Under the pieces are notes generated by a model, which worked only from the letters and a program-made list of their open reading frames with translations, was not told where the DNA came from and ran no database searches. The position numbers were made by a program, and so were the translations under genes. Shown here in pieces: positions 51,034 to 58,842 of a stretch of DNA of 64,000 bases (position 1 is the stretch's first letter; each line of letters begins with the position of its first letter). The stretch is from positions 48,697 to 112,696 of the forward strand of contig NZ_FOFF01000028.1 of assembly GCF_900110755.1 (NCBI RefSeq), read 5' to 3'. Source of the stretch: Streptomyces sp. yr375. Its GTDB lineage: Bacteria > Actinomycetota > Actinomycetes > Streptomycetales > Streptomycetaceae.

Positions 51034-51968
51034 TCACCTCGAAGCAGTCCGCGTACACCCACCACCCCGAAAGCCGGGAGCGCTCCGTCCCCTTCGGCGG
51101 CAACAGCATGCAGCACGGCACCGCGGTCTTCGAGGGGATCCGGTGCTACGCCGGACCGGAGGGCCCCCGCCTGTTCCGGCTCGACGACCACCTGGTGCGG
51201 CTGCTGGGTTCCGCCGAGCTGATCGGCATCTCGAACCTGCCGGACCTCAACTGGCTCCGGCAGCAGGTCCGCGCCGCCGCCGCGCGCGCCGGAGCGCCGG
51301 GCTGCTATGTGCGTCCCGTGCTCTACGCGCCGGACCCGGTCCTGGGCCTGGACCTGCGCATGCTGCGCTATCGGTTCGGGGCCGAGGTCTGGCCCGCGGG
51401 ACTCGTCGCCCAGCAGGACGGCGCCGCTCTCACCGTGTCGCCGTGGCGGCGACCGCCAGCCGAGTGCTTCCCCGTCGGCGCGAAGGCGACCGGCGCCTAC
51501 GTCATGTCGGCAGTCGCCCGGACCCATGCCGCCCGCGCTGGCTTCGACGACGCGATCCAGCTCGACACGCACACGGGGCGGGTCGTGGAGGCCACCGTCT
51601 CCAACGTCTTCCTCGTCAAGGACGGCCGGCTGCTGACGCCGTGGCTTCAGGACGGCCCCCTCGCCGGCATCACCCGCGACACGGTGCTGACGCTCGCCGG
51701 GGACCTCGGCATCAAAGCGGTCGAAGGCCCCGTGGAGGTCGCCGACCTCAGGGAGGCCGACGAGATGTTCTTGACGGGGACCGCCATGGAGCTGACTCCC
51801 GTGCGCTCCCTCGACGACCGCCCCTGTGATCCGGCCGGCCCGGTCTTCCGCGCCCTGCACCAGAGATTCCGTGACGTGGTGACCGGCCGGGCGCAGGCCC
51901 GGCCCGGTTGGCTGACAGCTCCGCAGGCCGGAGCGGGTTCCACATCCGATTGGTTGGAGGAGTTTTGA
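51030..51968 (+). CDS. Class IV (IlvE-like) PLP aminotransferase
   Basis: 312 aa, fold-type IV: HGTAVFEGIRCY near the N-terminus, the PLP Lys in GAKATGAYVMS, EATVSNVFLV and GITRDTVL. It belongs to the branched-chain / D-amino-acid / ADCL group. It could supply an amino acid, or aminate the keto group made by the PKS module, as free aminotransferases do in some lipopeptide pathways (inference). ATGA overlap upstream, TTGA overlap downstream. Confidence 0.9.
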   Translation: MITSKQSAYTHHPESRERSVPFGGNSMQHGTAVFEGIRCYAGPEGPRLFRLDDHLVRLLGSAELIGISNLPDLNWLRQQVRAAAARAGAPGCYVRPVLYAPDPVLGLDLRMLRYRFGAEVWPAGLVAQQDGAALTVSPWRRPPAECFPVGAKATGAYVMSAVARTHAARAGFDDAIQLDTHTGRVVEATVSNVFLVKDGRLLTPWLQDGPLAGITRDTVLTLAGDLGIKAVEGPVEVADLREADEMFLTGTAMELTPVRSLDDRPCDPAGPVFRALHQRFRDVVTGRAQARPGWLTAPQAGAGSTSDWLEEF

Positions 51969-52708
51969 TCGACCTGTTCCATTGCTTCGGTGCCAAGCCG
52001 CAACACCGTGTGTCGGCCGATGTCGCCGTCCGGATGCTCGAGGCGAGCAAGTGCCGCCATCTAGCCGTCAACACGCACACGATCGACTCGGTGACTCGCG
52101 GGGAGGACCTGCCGGTGGGATACGCCGACGCCACCCTGGGATCGGTCGCCGAGGGACTGGGGCCGTTCGCCGACATCACGCCCGTCCTCAACATCAACCA
52201 TCCGGTCACGGCGCAGGAGGCCGTGACCAGGGCCCGGCGCGCGGTCGAACTGACCGGCGTCCGCATCATCAAGCTGGAGGTGCTGGACGGTTCCCTCACG
52301 ACGTCCGCGAACGCGGCCGTCGTCGAGGCGGCTCGTGAGCTCGTCAAGGACGGCCTGGAGGTCTGGCCGTTGATCTCGGCCGACGCGGACGCGTACCGGG
52401 CGTGCGTGGAACTCGGCGTGACGATGGTCCGGGTGATGGGCTCTCCGATCGGGGCCAGGCGCGGCATCGACGACCGGGTCCGGCCCGCCGTCCGGGCCAT
52501 CCTCGACAGCCACGACGTCCCTCTCATGCTGGACGGCGGCATCGGCTCGGTGGGGGACCTGCTGGAGGCTGCGGACCTCGGGTTCGACTCGGCGCTGGTG
52601 AACTCCTGCCTCTTCGCCGATGGCCCGGACCCCGTCGCGGCCCTCGCGGAGATGCGTGCGGCGGTGGACGCCCACGCGAGTTCCGCGAGCACCCTCCCGG
52701 TGCGATGA
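51965..52708 (+). CDS. ThiG-like (thiazole synthase fold) protein
   Basis: 247 aa from TTG 51965, which overlaps the aminotransferase stop as TTGA and has GGAGGAG just upstream; no other start fits. It has the ThiG landmarks: Lys in IIKLEVLDG (Schiff-base Lys of ThiG), GSPIGARRGI and the phosphate-binding MLDGGIGSVGDL ... ALVNSCLF. ThiG makes the thiamine thiazole from deoxyxylulose phosphate and a sulfur carrier; BexX, a ThiG relative, installs sulfur in a 2-thiosugar. No ThiS or ThiF gene is in the window, so a sulfur donor would come from elsewhere or the reaction is different. Confidence 0.85.
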   Translation: MIDLFHCFGAKPQHRVSADVAVRMLEASKCRHLAVNTHTIDSVTRGEDLPVGYADATLGSVAEGLGPFADITPVLNINHPVTAQEAVTRARRAVELTGVRIIKLEVLDGSLTTSANAAVVEAARELVKDGLEVWPLISADADAYRACVELGVTMVRVMGSPIGARRGIDDRVRPAVRAILDSHDVPLMLDGGIGSVGDLLEAADLGFDSALVNSCLFADGPDPVAALAEMRAAVDAHASSASTLPVR

Positions 52709-52736
52709 CTGCCTTCTGACAGCGCCCAGCACGTGA

Positions 52737-52762
52737 CCCGTCCTCCGGCAGCGGAGGACGGG
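52737..52762 (+). terminator. Hairpin terminator after the FAAL-to-ThiG operon
   Basis: CCCGTCCTCCG (52737-52747) pairs perfectly with CGGAGGACGGG (52752-52762) around a 4-nt loop, 28 bp after the ThiG-like stop. A second, shorter stem (52794-52800 with 52808-52814) follows. Confidence 0.7.
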
Positions 52763-52860
52763 GCCGGCGCATGGCCGCGCTCCGGAATGCGCCCCGCCCC
52801 TTGGGGAGGGGCGGCGCTCCACACAGTGACAGCACTGCTCAGTGACAGAAGGAGGACCAG

Positions 52861-53730
52861 GTGGCGACCATGACGCTCGCGGACGGCCGCGAGTACGCCT
52901 TCGAGGAGTGGGGCGACCCGACCGGAGAGGTGCTGTTCTGGCTGTACGGAGCGCCGGGCGGTCGGCTCGCGCGCCACTCGGACCCGGACCTGTGGTCCCG
53001 CCTGGGGCTGCGGGTGGTTACGTTCGACCGCCCGGGCTACGGGCTCTCCACGCCGCTGCCCGGCCGCTCCGTGTCCCACATGGCCGCTGATGTCGAGGCC
53101 GTGGCCGACCGACTCGGAGTGGACCGGTTCGTCGTGCAGGGTGTCTCCGCGGGCGGACCCCACGCACTGGCCGTGGCGGCCCTCCTGAGTGACCGGGTCC
53201 GAGCCTGCGGCCTGGTCTGCTCCGTGGCGCCTGTCACGGAGGCCGAGGAGGCCGCCATGGCCCAGATCAACCAGGAGTCCTTCCGCGTCATACGCGAGGA
53301 AGGACGTGACGGCATCGCTCGCAGGCTCGTCAACCTGCGGGAGGATATCCTCGCCGACCCCCTGGCGGGTCAGCGCGCGCACGCGGCCGACGCGCCGGAG
53401 GTGGATCGGGCATGGCTCTCGCGACCCGAGGTGCAGCGGATCGCGGCCGAGAACCTTGTCGACGCCCTCCGGGCCGGGGTGGACGGCTGGGTCGACGACG
53501 CGGTGTCCCTGACCCCCGGCCGGCCGTGGGGCTTCGACCCAGCGGCGATCACTTGCCCGACTCGCTTTTGGCACAGTGACGACGACACCAACGTGCCGCT
53601 CTCCGCCGTACAACGGCTCGTCAGCTCGATCCCCGGCGCGGATCTGAAGATCTGGCACGACGAGGGGCACACGGCCGCGAGCCGCAACGCGGAGCAGGTG
53701 CTCGCCGATCTGCTGGCCGTAGGGCGCTGA
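52861..53730 (+). CDS. Alpha/beta hydrolase
   Basis: 289 aa from GTG 52861 with AAGGAGG about 5 nt upstream. Nucleophile elbow GVSAGGPHA, acid in WHSDDDTNVP and His in HDEGHTAAS make a complete Ser-Asp-His triad. It resembles general esterases/epoxide-hydrolase-like proteins. It is separated from the preceding operon by hairpins and has its own promoter region, with no SARP-type site. Its role is not clear; hydrolysis of a side product or the product itself is possible. Confidence 0.85.
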   Translation: MATMTLADGREYAFEEWGDPTGEVLFWLYGAPGGRLARHSDPDLWSRLGLRVVTFDRPGYGLSTPLPGRSVSHMAADVEAVADRLGVDRFVVQGVSAGGPHALAVAALLSDRVRACGLVCSVAPVTEAEEAAMAQINQESFRVIREEGRDGIARRLVNLREDILADPLAGQRAHAADAPEVDRAWLSRPEVQRIAAENLVDALRAGVDGWVDDAVSLTPGRPWGFDPAAITCPTRFWHSDDDTNVPLSAVQRLVSSIPGADLKIWHDEGHTAASRNAEQVLADLLAVGR

Positions 53731-53756
53731 GGGCCACCGCGGGGTCCGTGAAACCG

Positions 53757-53803
53757 CCGCAGCCCATGTCCAAGGCCCTTGCGGGCGTGGACATGGGCTG
53801 CGG
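53757..53803. terminator. Strong bidirectional terminator
   Basis: CCGCAGCCCATGTCCA (53757-53772) pairs perfectly over 16 bp with 53788-53803 across a 15-nt loop, exactly between two convergent genes ending at 53730 and 53808. Confidence 0.85.
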
Positions 53804-53807
53804 TCCG

Positions 53808-55406
53808 TCAGACGGAGAAGCGGGCGAAGGCGGCGAGCAGCTCTTCCTCGGCCTGCGCGAACGAGTCGTCGGGCCACATGTCGAGCAGCCGGTACGTCGT
53901 TCCCGCCAAACCCTGCTGCGTCAGACCGAGTTCGACCACCAGGGGAAAGCTCGTCGGATCCGAGTTCTCCCTGCCCTGCTGCACGGCTTCCGCCGTCATG
54001 ACGCACCCCGGCAGGTCGATACGATCCTCCGCGACGGGTTGCAGGGTGAAGCCCAACTGCGGCATGTTCCCGATCGCCACGAGATCCCTGCCGCGGCTGC
54101 TGAGCAGGTCCAGCGCGTAGTCGAGCGGCAGTTCCTCGTGCCGGAGCGCTCGGGACATGGCCGTCCGTGCCCGAGCGAGGGCTTCGGCGGGCGGAGCCAG
54201 TGGGTCGACACCGACCTCCACGCACAGCATGTTGGAGAAACAGCCGACCATGTCCTCGCTGCCGGGCCAGTTCCGGTTCGCGGTCTGAACGGTGATCAAC
54301 TGCCGCTCCGCCTTTGTCCGGCGGTACGCGAAGTCGGTCAACGCCGCGAGAAGGACGATGAAGATCGTGGAATCGCAGTCCGCGGCGAGCTGCCGCATCC
54401 CCCTGGCCGTACGGTCCGGGACGAGGAGGTCGTCGATGCGCGACGCGAAGTTGCCGTCGGCCTCCCGGGGGGCGATGGCCGGCGCGGGGTCACGCAGAAT
54501 CTCGCACAGTCCCTCGAGATGGCTCTCCAGGCGATCGCCGCGCAGGACGTCGCGCTGCCACTCGGCGAAGTCGAGATAGTCGGCCCGCAACGGGGGACGA
54601 GGTGACGCCTCCCCGACACGGCAGCGGTAGGCGTGGGCGAGTTCGTCCAGCAGGATCGGCTGGGACATTCCGTCGAAGGCGATGTGATGGACGGTCACGA
54701 TCAGAGCCCAGCCGTCGTCCGTCATACGCGCCACGGTGAACCGCGCGGGAGGCTCCGTGGACAGGTCGAAGCCGCGCAGGTACTCCATCTTGGCCAGGCG
54801 CGCGAGCGCCTTCTCGCCCCGCCCGCGCAGGTCCAGACGGGTGATCACCGGCGGTCGGTCCACCAGCCGCTGTCCCGCACGGCCGGCCTCCTCGCCGAAC
54901 TGGACGCGCAGTGCCGTCTGCCGTTGTACGACATCTCCGATCGCGTCGGACAGGGCGGCGGCGTCGACATCGCCGGTCAACCGCATCAGCAGCACGCTGT
55001 TGAAGATACCGACGCCCCGCGTGACCTTCTCGATCGCGTAGAACCCCTCCTGCGCCAGGGACAGGGGGAGCGGCTTGCCGCGGCGACGGCGGGCGGTGCT
55101 GGCAACGGACCGGCGCCAGGTGTCGGCGCGCGAGCGCAACTCGATCAGCCGGTCCGCGAGCGCCAGCGGCGTACTGTGGCTGTACAGGTCCGCCACCTGG
55201 ATGCCGACGCCGAACTCTTCGTGCAGACGGGTGAGGACGCGCAGACCGGCCATGGAGTCTCCGCCCAGACGGAAGAAGGGGTCGTCGAGACCGCATTCCG
55301 TCTGTTCGAGCACCTCGTCGAAGACAGCCGCTATGGTCCGTGCGATCCGCTGCCGTTCACTGGAGCCGTGGGAGGGGGCGGGCGGGGCGGCTGTCTCACC
55401 GATCAC
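53808..55406 (-). CDS. NRPS, T-C didomain (second)
   Basis: 532 aa from GTG 55406 (GAGGG 8 nt upstream, overlapping the PhyH gene by 11 nt). T domain about 20-90 with LGGDSMAGL and C domain about 110-530 with HHIAFDGMS. No A domain. Same order as the protein at 35135-36805. It is third in the operon after a 44-residue peptide and the PhyH/dead-carrier protein, so it may bind that protein as a partner. Confidence 0.9.
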   Translation of the reverse strand: MIGETAAPPAPSHGSSERQRIARTIAAVFDEVLEQTECGLDDPFFRLGGDSMAGLRVLTRLHEEFGVGIQVADLYSHSTPLALADRLIELRSRADTWRRSVASTARRRRGKPLPLSLAQEGFYAIEKVTRGVGIFNSVLLMRLTGDVDAAALSDAIGDVVQRQTALRVQFGEEAGRAGQRLVDRPPVITRLDLRGRGEKALARLAKMEYLRGFDLSTEPPARFTVARMTDDGWALIVTVHHIAFDGMSQPILLDELAHAYRCRVGEASPRPPLRADYLDFAEWQRDVLRGDRLESHLEGLCEILRDPAPAIAPREADGNFASRIDDLLVPDRTARGMRQLAADCDSTIFIVLLAALTDFAYRRTKAERQLITVQTANRNWPGSEDMVGCFSNMLCVEVGVDPLAPPAEALARARTAMSRALRHEELPLDYALDLLSSRGRDLVAIGNMPQLGFTLQPVAEDRIDLPGCVMTAEAVQQGRENSDPTSFPLVVELGLTQQGLAGTTYRLLDMWPDDSFAQAEEELLAAFARFSV

Positions 55407-56355
55407 CTGATGTGCCCTCGCTCTGGAGTATGAGCACCCGAGCCGCCAAAGCCTTTGGCGTGCGGTAGTGCTGGGCGAAGTCATCGAGCGAGATGCTCAC
55501 CCCGTGGTCGTTGCGCACGCGCGCCAGGATGCGCTCCACGACGGTGTCCCCCTCGTGTCCGGAGAGCGCGTAGAAGTCGTCGTCGTGTCCCACGCTCGCG
55601 AAGGAGCCCTCTTCACGGAAGATCCGGGCCATCAGACTGGCGATGTTCTCCTGCTCCGTCTTGACGACCGTGTTCCTGCCGCGGATGCCTAGCGTCATCG
55701 CGGGGCGGTCGCGGTCACCACGGTTGGGCCCGCTCCAGTGGATCGTGTAGCCGGTGAACAGGGCGGCCGAACCAGCTGGGCACGTCACCTCCACGCGCAT
55801 GTTCTCGATGCGCTGCAGGACCGCCGGATCGACCATCGGCGCGACCCCGGGGGGTTCGATGTGCGGGGCAAGTCCGAGCTTGTGCGTCCCGTGGTAGAAG
55901 TGGATGCTGCCGTTCTCAGGGGTCACGTCCTCCAGGGGCACCCAGAGATGCAGGAACTGCGGGGGATCCACCGGCACGGTGTACAGCTCCTGGTGAGCCT
56001 CGATGGCACTGCCGCCGGCCGGCTTGGGAAAGCCGTCCAGGTAGTACAGGACCGGCTCCCAGTCCACGGCGCGGCGGATCAGATCCATGAAGGTCGGCTG
56101 TTGGATCATCTTGTTGAGCCGCGGCTCGTGACGCTCGACATCGCGGTACATGACCAGTCGTCCGCTGGTGTCGGAGTCGTAGCTGGAGCGGCGCGCCTTC
56201 GGCAGGATCGAGTTCTCGTAGTTCGCCAGCACTTCGCGGAACTCGGCGACTTGCGCCGCATCGAGGAGCCCGCTGATGTACGCGACGCCGTCGCGGCGAA
56301 GCGCGTCACCGATCCCTGGGTCGTCCGGCTGGAGGAATTCCGCTTTCAGGTGCAC
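55396..56355 (-). CDS. PhyH-type Fe/2OG dioxygenase fused to a carrier domain lacking its Ser
   Basis: 319 aa. Residues 1-230 are a phytanoyl-CoA-dioxygenase-like fold: His121-Gln-Glu123 (Glu in place of the usual Asp), distal His206 in TIHWSGPN, and Arg for 2OG. Residues 236-312 align with a peptidyl-carrier domain (DDDFYAL...), but the GGHS site reads S265-G-H-E268, so the pantetheine Ser is absent and the domain cannot be primed. It may be a docking or substrate-recognition module. Start GTG 56355 has GGAGG 9 nt upstream. Probably hydroxylates a carrier-bound residue. Confidence 0.87.
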   Translation of the reverse strand: MHLKAEFLQPDDPGIGDALRRDGVAYISGLLDAAQVAEFREVLANYENSILPKARRSSYDSDTSGRLVMYRDVERHEPRLNKMIQQPTFMDLIRRAVDWEPVLYYLDGFPKPAGGSAIEAHQELYTVPVDPPQFLHLWVPLEDVTPENGSIHFYHGTHKLGLAPHIEPPGVAPMVDPAVLQRIENMRVEVTCPAGSAALFTGYTIHWSGPNRGDRDRPAMTLGIRGRNTVVKTEQENIASLMARIFREEGSFASVGHDDDFYALSGHEGDTVVERILARVRNDHGVSISLDDFAQHYRTPKALAARVLILQSEGTSGDR

Positions 56356-56428
56356 GTTCCTACCTCCCCATGGGGCATGGGATGAGCGCTGTCGATGTCC
56401 GTCTGATACTGCGAGACGATGAGCGGGG

Positions 56429-56563
56429 TCAGTTCCCGCTCTCGGCGGTCATGTTCCCCTCCTCTTTCTCCTCCGCCTCGAGTTCCGCCAGCGCGGCCAT
56501 GAATTCGCCACGCAGATCGTCGAGGTCCTCTTCACTGACGAACCGTGAGAAAGAGCTCGGCAT
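56429..56563 (-). CDS. Small acidic peptide (44 aa)
   Basis: The frame MPSSFSRFVSEEDLDDLRGE... ends EEGNMTAESGN; about a third of residues are Glu or Asp and the middle is a predicted amphipathic helix (LDDLRGEFMAALAELEAEE). It is the first cistron after the SARP-type promoter at 56632-56663, with GGTGAG before its ATG and 73 nt before the PhyH gene. It is not an MbtH and has no LysW-type EDWGE tail, no Cys and no export signal. I do not recognise it. It may be a scaffold or partner peptide, or a RiPP-like substrate. Confidence 0.6.
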   Translation of the reverse strand: MPSSFSRFVSEEDLDDLRGEFMAALAELEAEEKEEGNMTAESGN

Positions 56564-56631
56564 GGTACTCACCCGCTTTCTTGTCGCTCGGCCTCCGATG
56601 GGATGCCTGCCGCCGTAGCCGCATGAAGCCC

Positions 56632-56663
56632 AACGTAGGGAACGACGGTTCGGCCTCGGTTAC
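56632..56663 (-). promoter_or_regulatory. SARP-type operator and -10 for the peptide/PhyH/T-C operon
   Basis: Minus strand: GTAACC, 5 bp, CGAACC, 9 bp, TACGTT. The two half sites are identical to those at 14667-14698. Transcript start is predicted near 56625, about 60 nt before the small peptide ATG. Confidence 0.75.
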
Positions 56664-56682
56664 GCGAGCCTGGTGCGTGCGC

Positions 56683-57519
56683 CTACGAGGAACCGGCCTC
56701 CGCGGCCGCGGTCTTCATCCGGGCTCGGAAGCCTTCTGCGAACGTGCCCCGGACGACCTCTCGTACGGTTCCCCGGAGCGCGACCACGTTGCCGGGCCGG
56801 ACGGAGACCCGCACCTCTCCGCCCGGCATGAGCACGGTGACGTCCTCCTCCACCAGACCGAGGGCTCGGGCGGCTGTCGCGGCGGCACACGCTCCGGCGC
56901 CGGAGGCCAGGGTGTAGCCCGCCCCCCGTTCCCACACCTCGACACGGATCGCCGAACGATCGACGGGGGAGACGAACTCGACGTTCGTCTTCTGCGGAAA
57001 CAACGGGTGCGTACCCATGGCGCGGCCCTGTCGCTCCACCTCCTCGCGTCCCGCCACGGGCGCCAGGACGACGCAGTGCGGCGTCCCCACGGAGACACAG
57101 GTGATCTCGACGTTCCTTCCGTCCACAGCCAAGGTGTCCCGGGTCGTTGTCGCCCTTCCCAGCGTCACTTCGACCAGCGCCTCGTCGAGGTCCACGATGC
57201 GCACGTCGACCGGGCCGGAGGCCGCCCGCAGGGTGAATCGGTCACGCTGTACGTGGCCCTGTCGCCGTACGTGGTGCGCAAAGATGCTGAGACCGTTGCC
57301 ACTTCCGGGGCATTCACTGCCGTCCGGATTGAAAACGCGCAGTGCGACATCGCCACCCTGCTCGTAAGGACCGAAAATCACACCGTCGGCCCCGACACCG
57401 AAATTCCTGTCACTCACCAAGCGGGCCACTGACCCGTCGGCCGGCAGATCGGCGACCGTGACATCCACGACCACGTAACTGTTGCCGAGAACTTCGTACT
57501 TGACGAATTCCGCGGTCAT
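56683..57519 (-). CDS. DapF-like epimerase with both catalytic Cys replaced by Ser
   Basis: 278 aa, full length for diaminopimelate epimerase, with a duplicated fold and intact substrate loops (FNPDGSE..., TNVEF, WERGAG). The two catalytic cysteines, normally in QCGNG and ACGTGA, are Ser73 (PGSGNG) and Ser206 (LASGAGA). DapF needs the Cys pair for proton transfer, so this protein either racemises a different, more acidic substrate, does an isomerisation, or is not an epimerase. ATG overlaps the MFS stop (ATGA). Expected target: an amino-acid precursor of the peptide (inference). Confidence 0.87.
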   Translation of the reverse strand: MTAEFVKYEVLGNSYVVVDVTVADLPADGSVARLVSDRNFGVGADGVIFGPYEQGGDVALRVFNPDGSECPGSGNGLSIFAHHVRRQGHVQRDRFTLRAASGPVDVRIVDLDEALVEVTLGRATTTRDTLAVDGRNVEITCVSVGTPHCVVLAPVAGREEVERQGRAMGTHPLFPQKTNVEFVSPVDRSAIRVEVWERGAGYTLASGAGACAAATAARALGLVEEDVTVLMPGGEVRVSVRPGNVVALRGTVREVVRGTFAEGFRARMKTAAAEAGSS

Positions 57520-58760
57520 CCGGAAACCTGGCTCTCTCGGGCAGGACGCCCCGACGGAACCGGGCGCGTTCGCTCCGCCCAACGGGACGTCACGGGGACC
57601 GCGGCACCCGCCGCGAGGAAAAGGACCCCGAACAGCGCCCAGCCTGGCCAGCCCCACTGGACCAGGGCGACCGTTGCCACGGCGGGCGTGACGACATTGG
57701 CCAGCTGACCGCCCATGGAGTAGAGCCCCTGGTACTGGCCCTGAGCATGATCCGGCGCGAGTTCGAACGACAGGCCCCACTGGCCGGCCGCCTGCAGCAG
57801 TTCGCCACCGACGTGCACCAGCGCGCCGCACGCAAGGAACATCACCGCCCACCAGACGCCTTGCCCGTCCGCCAAGGCGTACAGCACACACGCCACAGCG
57901 AGGAGAACGCCGGAACGCCGCTGGGCGCGCGCCGCCCCCACGACGGTCTCGGTGCCCCGGCTCACCCGAACCTGCAGCAGGATCACCGTGATCGTGTTGA
58001 TCAGACTGAGGACCGCGTAGACGGAGGGAGGCGCGCTCGTCTGCTGGGCGATGAACAGCGGCAACGCCACGGTGAAGATGGAGTAGTTGAGACAGAGCAC
58101 CGCGTTGAGCAGAGTCAGGGCCAGGTAGGGTCGGTCACCCACGACAACCCAAGTCGACCCCTTCTCCGGGCGGGGCTGTGGGGGGATGTCCGGCAGCGAG
58201 CGCAGAGGCAACGCCGAGAACAGGTAAAGGGCGGCCGCCACGAATATCAGCGTGAGGTACGCCTCCCGGGTGTCGATCGCGAGCGCGAACCCCGCGAACA
58301 TCGCCCCGATGGAGGCACCCACGTTGATCACCGCGCGCAGGTAGGCGCGGGTCCGTACACGGTGCTCCGGCGGCACCACTGCGGCGATGAGGGCGCCCTT
58401 GGTTGCTTGCCCGGCGGACTCGAAGACTGTGACGAGCGTGGCGACGACGACGAACTCCACAAAGCTCCGGGCGATCGCGTATCCGCAGAGCAGTCCGCCC
58501 TCGATGAACTTGCACAGGATCGTGATACGTCTCGGCCCCAGGACATCGGCAACGTGACCGGCGGGAACCCCGGCCAGCAACCCGACCAACGCGGCGATGG
58601 TCAGGCCCAGGCCGACCTGGGCTTCTGAGAGCCCCGCCGAGCGGACGAAGTAGATGGCACTCATGGTGACGAACAGCCCCATGCCGATGGTGTTCGCCAG
58701 AGTGCTCCAGGCAAGCGTCCGAACAGGACCGGGTTCAGGAAGCAGGTTTCTCACACGCAT
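57516..58760 (-). CDS. MFS exporter
   Basis: 414 aa with about 12 hydrophobic segments and the MFS A-like loop GHVADVLGPRR between helices 2 and 3. Start ATG 58760 is preferred to an upstream ATG at 58808 because AAGG lies upstream. It resembles DHA-type drug efflux carriers. Located at the cluster end and coupled to the DapF-like gene; probably exports the product or its lipidated form (inference). No SARP-type site is visible upstream. Confidence 0.9.
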   Translation of the reverse strand: MRVRNLLPEPGPVRTLAWSTLANTIGMGLFVTMSAIYFVRSAGLSEAQVGLGLTIAALVGLLAGVPAGHVADVLGPRRITILCKFIEGGLLCGYAIARSFVEFVVVATLVTVFESAGQATKGALIAAVVPPEHRVRTRAYLRAVINVGASIGAMFAGFALAIDTREAYLTLIFVAAALYLFSALPLRSLPDIPPQPRPEKGSTWVVVGDRPYLALTLLNAVLCLNYSIFTVALPLFIAQQTSAPPSVYAVLSLINTITVILLQVRVSRGTETVVGAARAQRRSGVLLAVACVLYALADGQGVWWAVMFLACGALVHVGGELLQAAGQWGLSFELAPDHAQGQYQGLYSMGGQLANVVTPAVATVALVQWGWPGWALFGVLFLAAGAAVPVTSRWAERTRPVPSGRPARESQVSG

Positions 58761-58842
58761 TTCAGCAACCTTGACAGTGGTCGGGATGTCGAAAAAAGAC
58801 CGGATCAAGCCATGTCCGCGCCGACGGCCGCTCGCCCGTCGA

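Noticed and set aside
52794..52814. Second stem after the ThiG-like gene as a separate terminator
   Set aside because: Only 7 bp with a 7-nt loop in very GC-rich DNA; mentioned with the stronger hairpin but not listed on its own.
790..55406. Epimerisation domains to make D-residues
   Set aside because: I found no E domain motif; all His-motif domains read as C domains. Dual C/E activity cannot be judged by eye.
56429..56563. LysW-type amino-group carrier protein working with the ATP-grasp ligase
   Set aside because: The peptide is acidic and small, but lacks the C-terminal EDWGE and zinc cysteines of LysW, and the ligase is in a distant operon.
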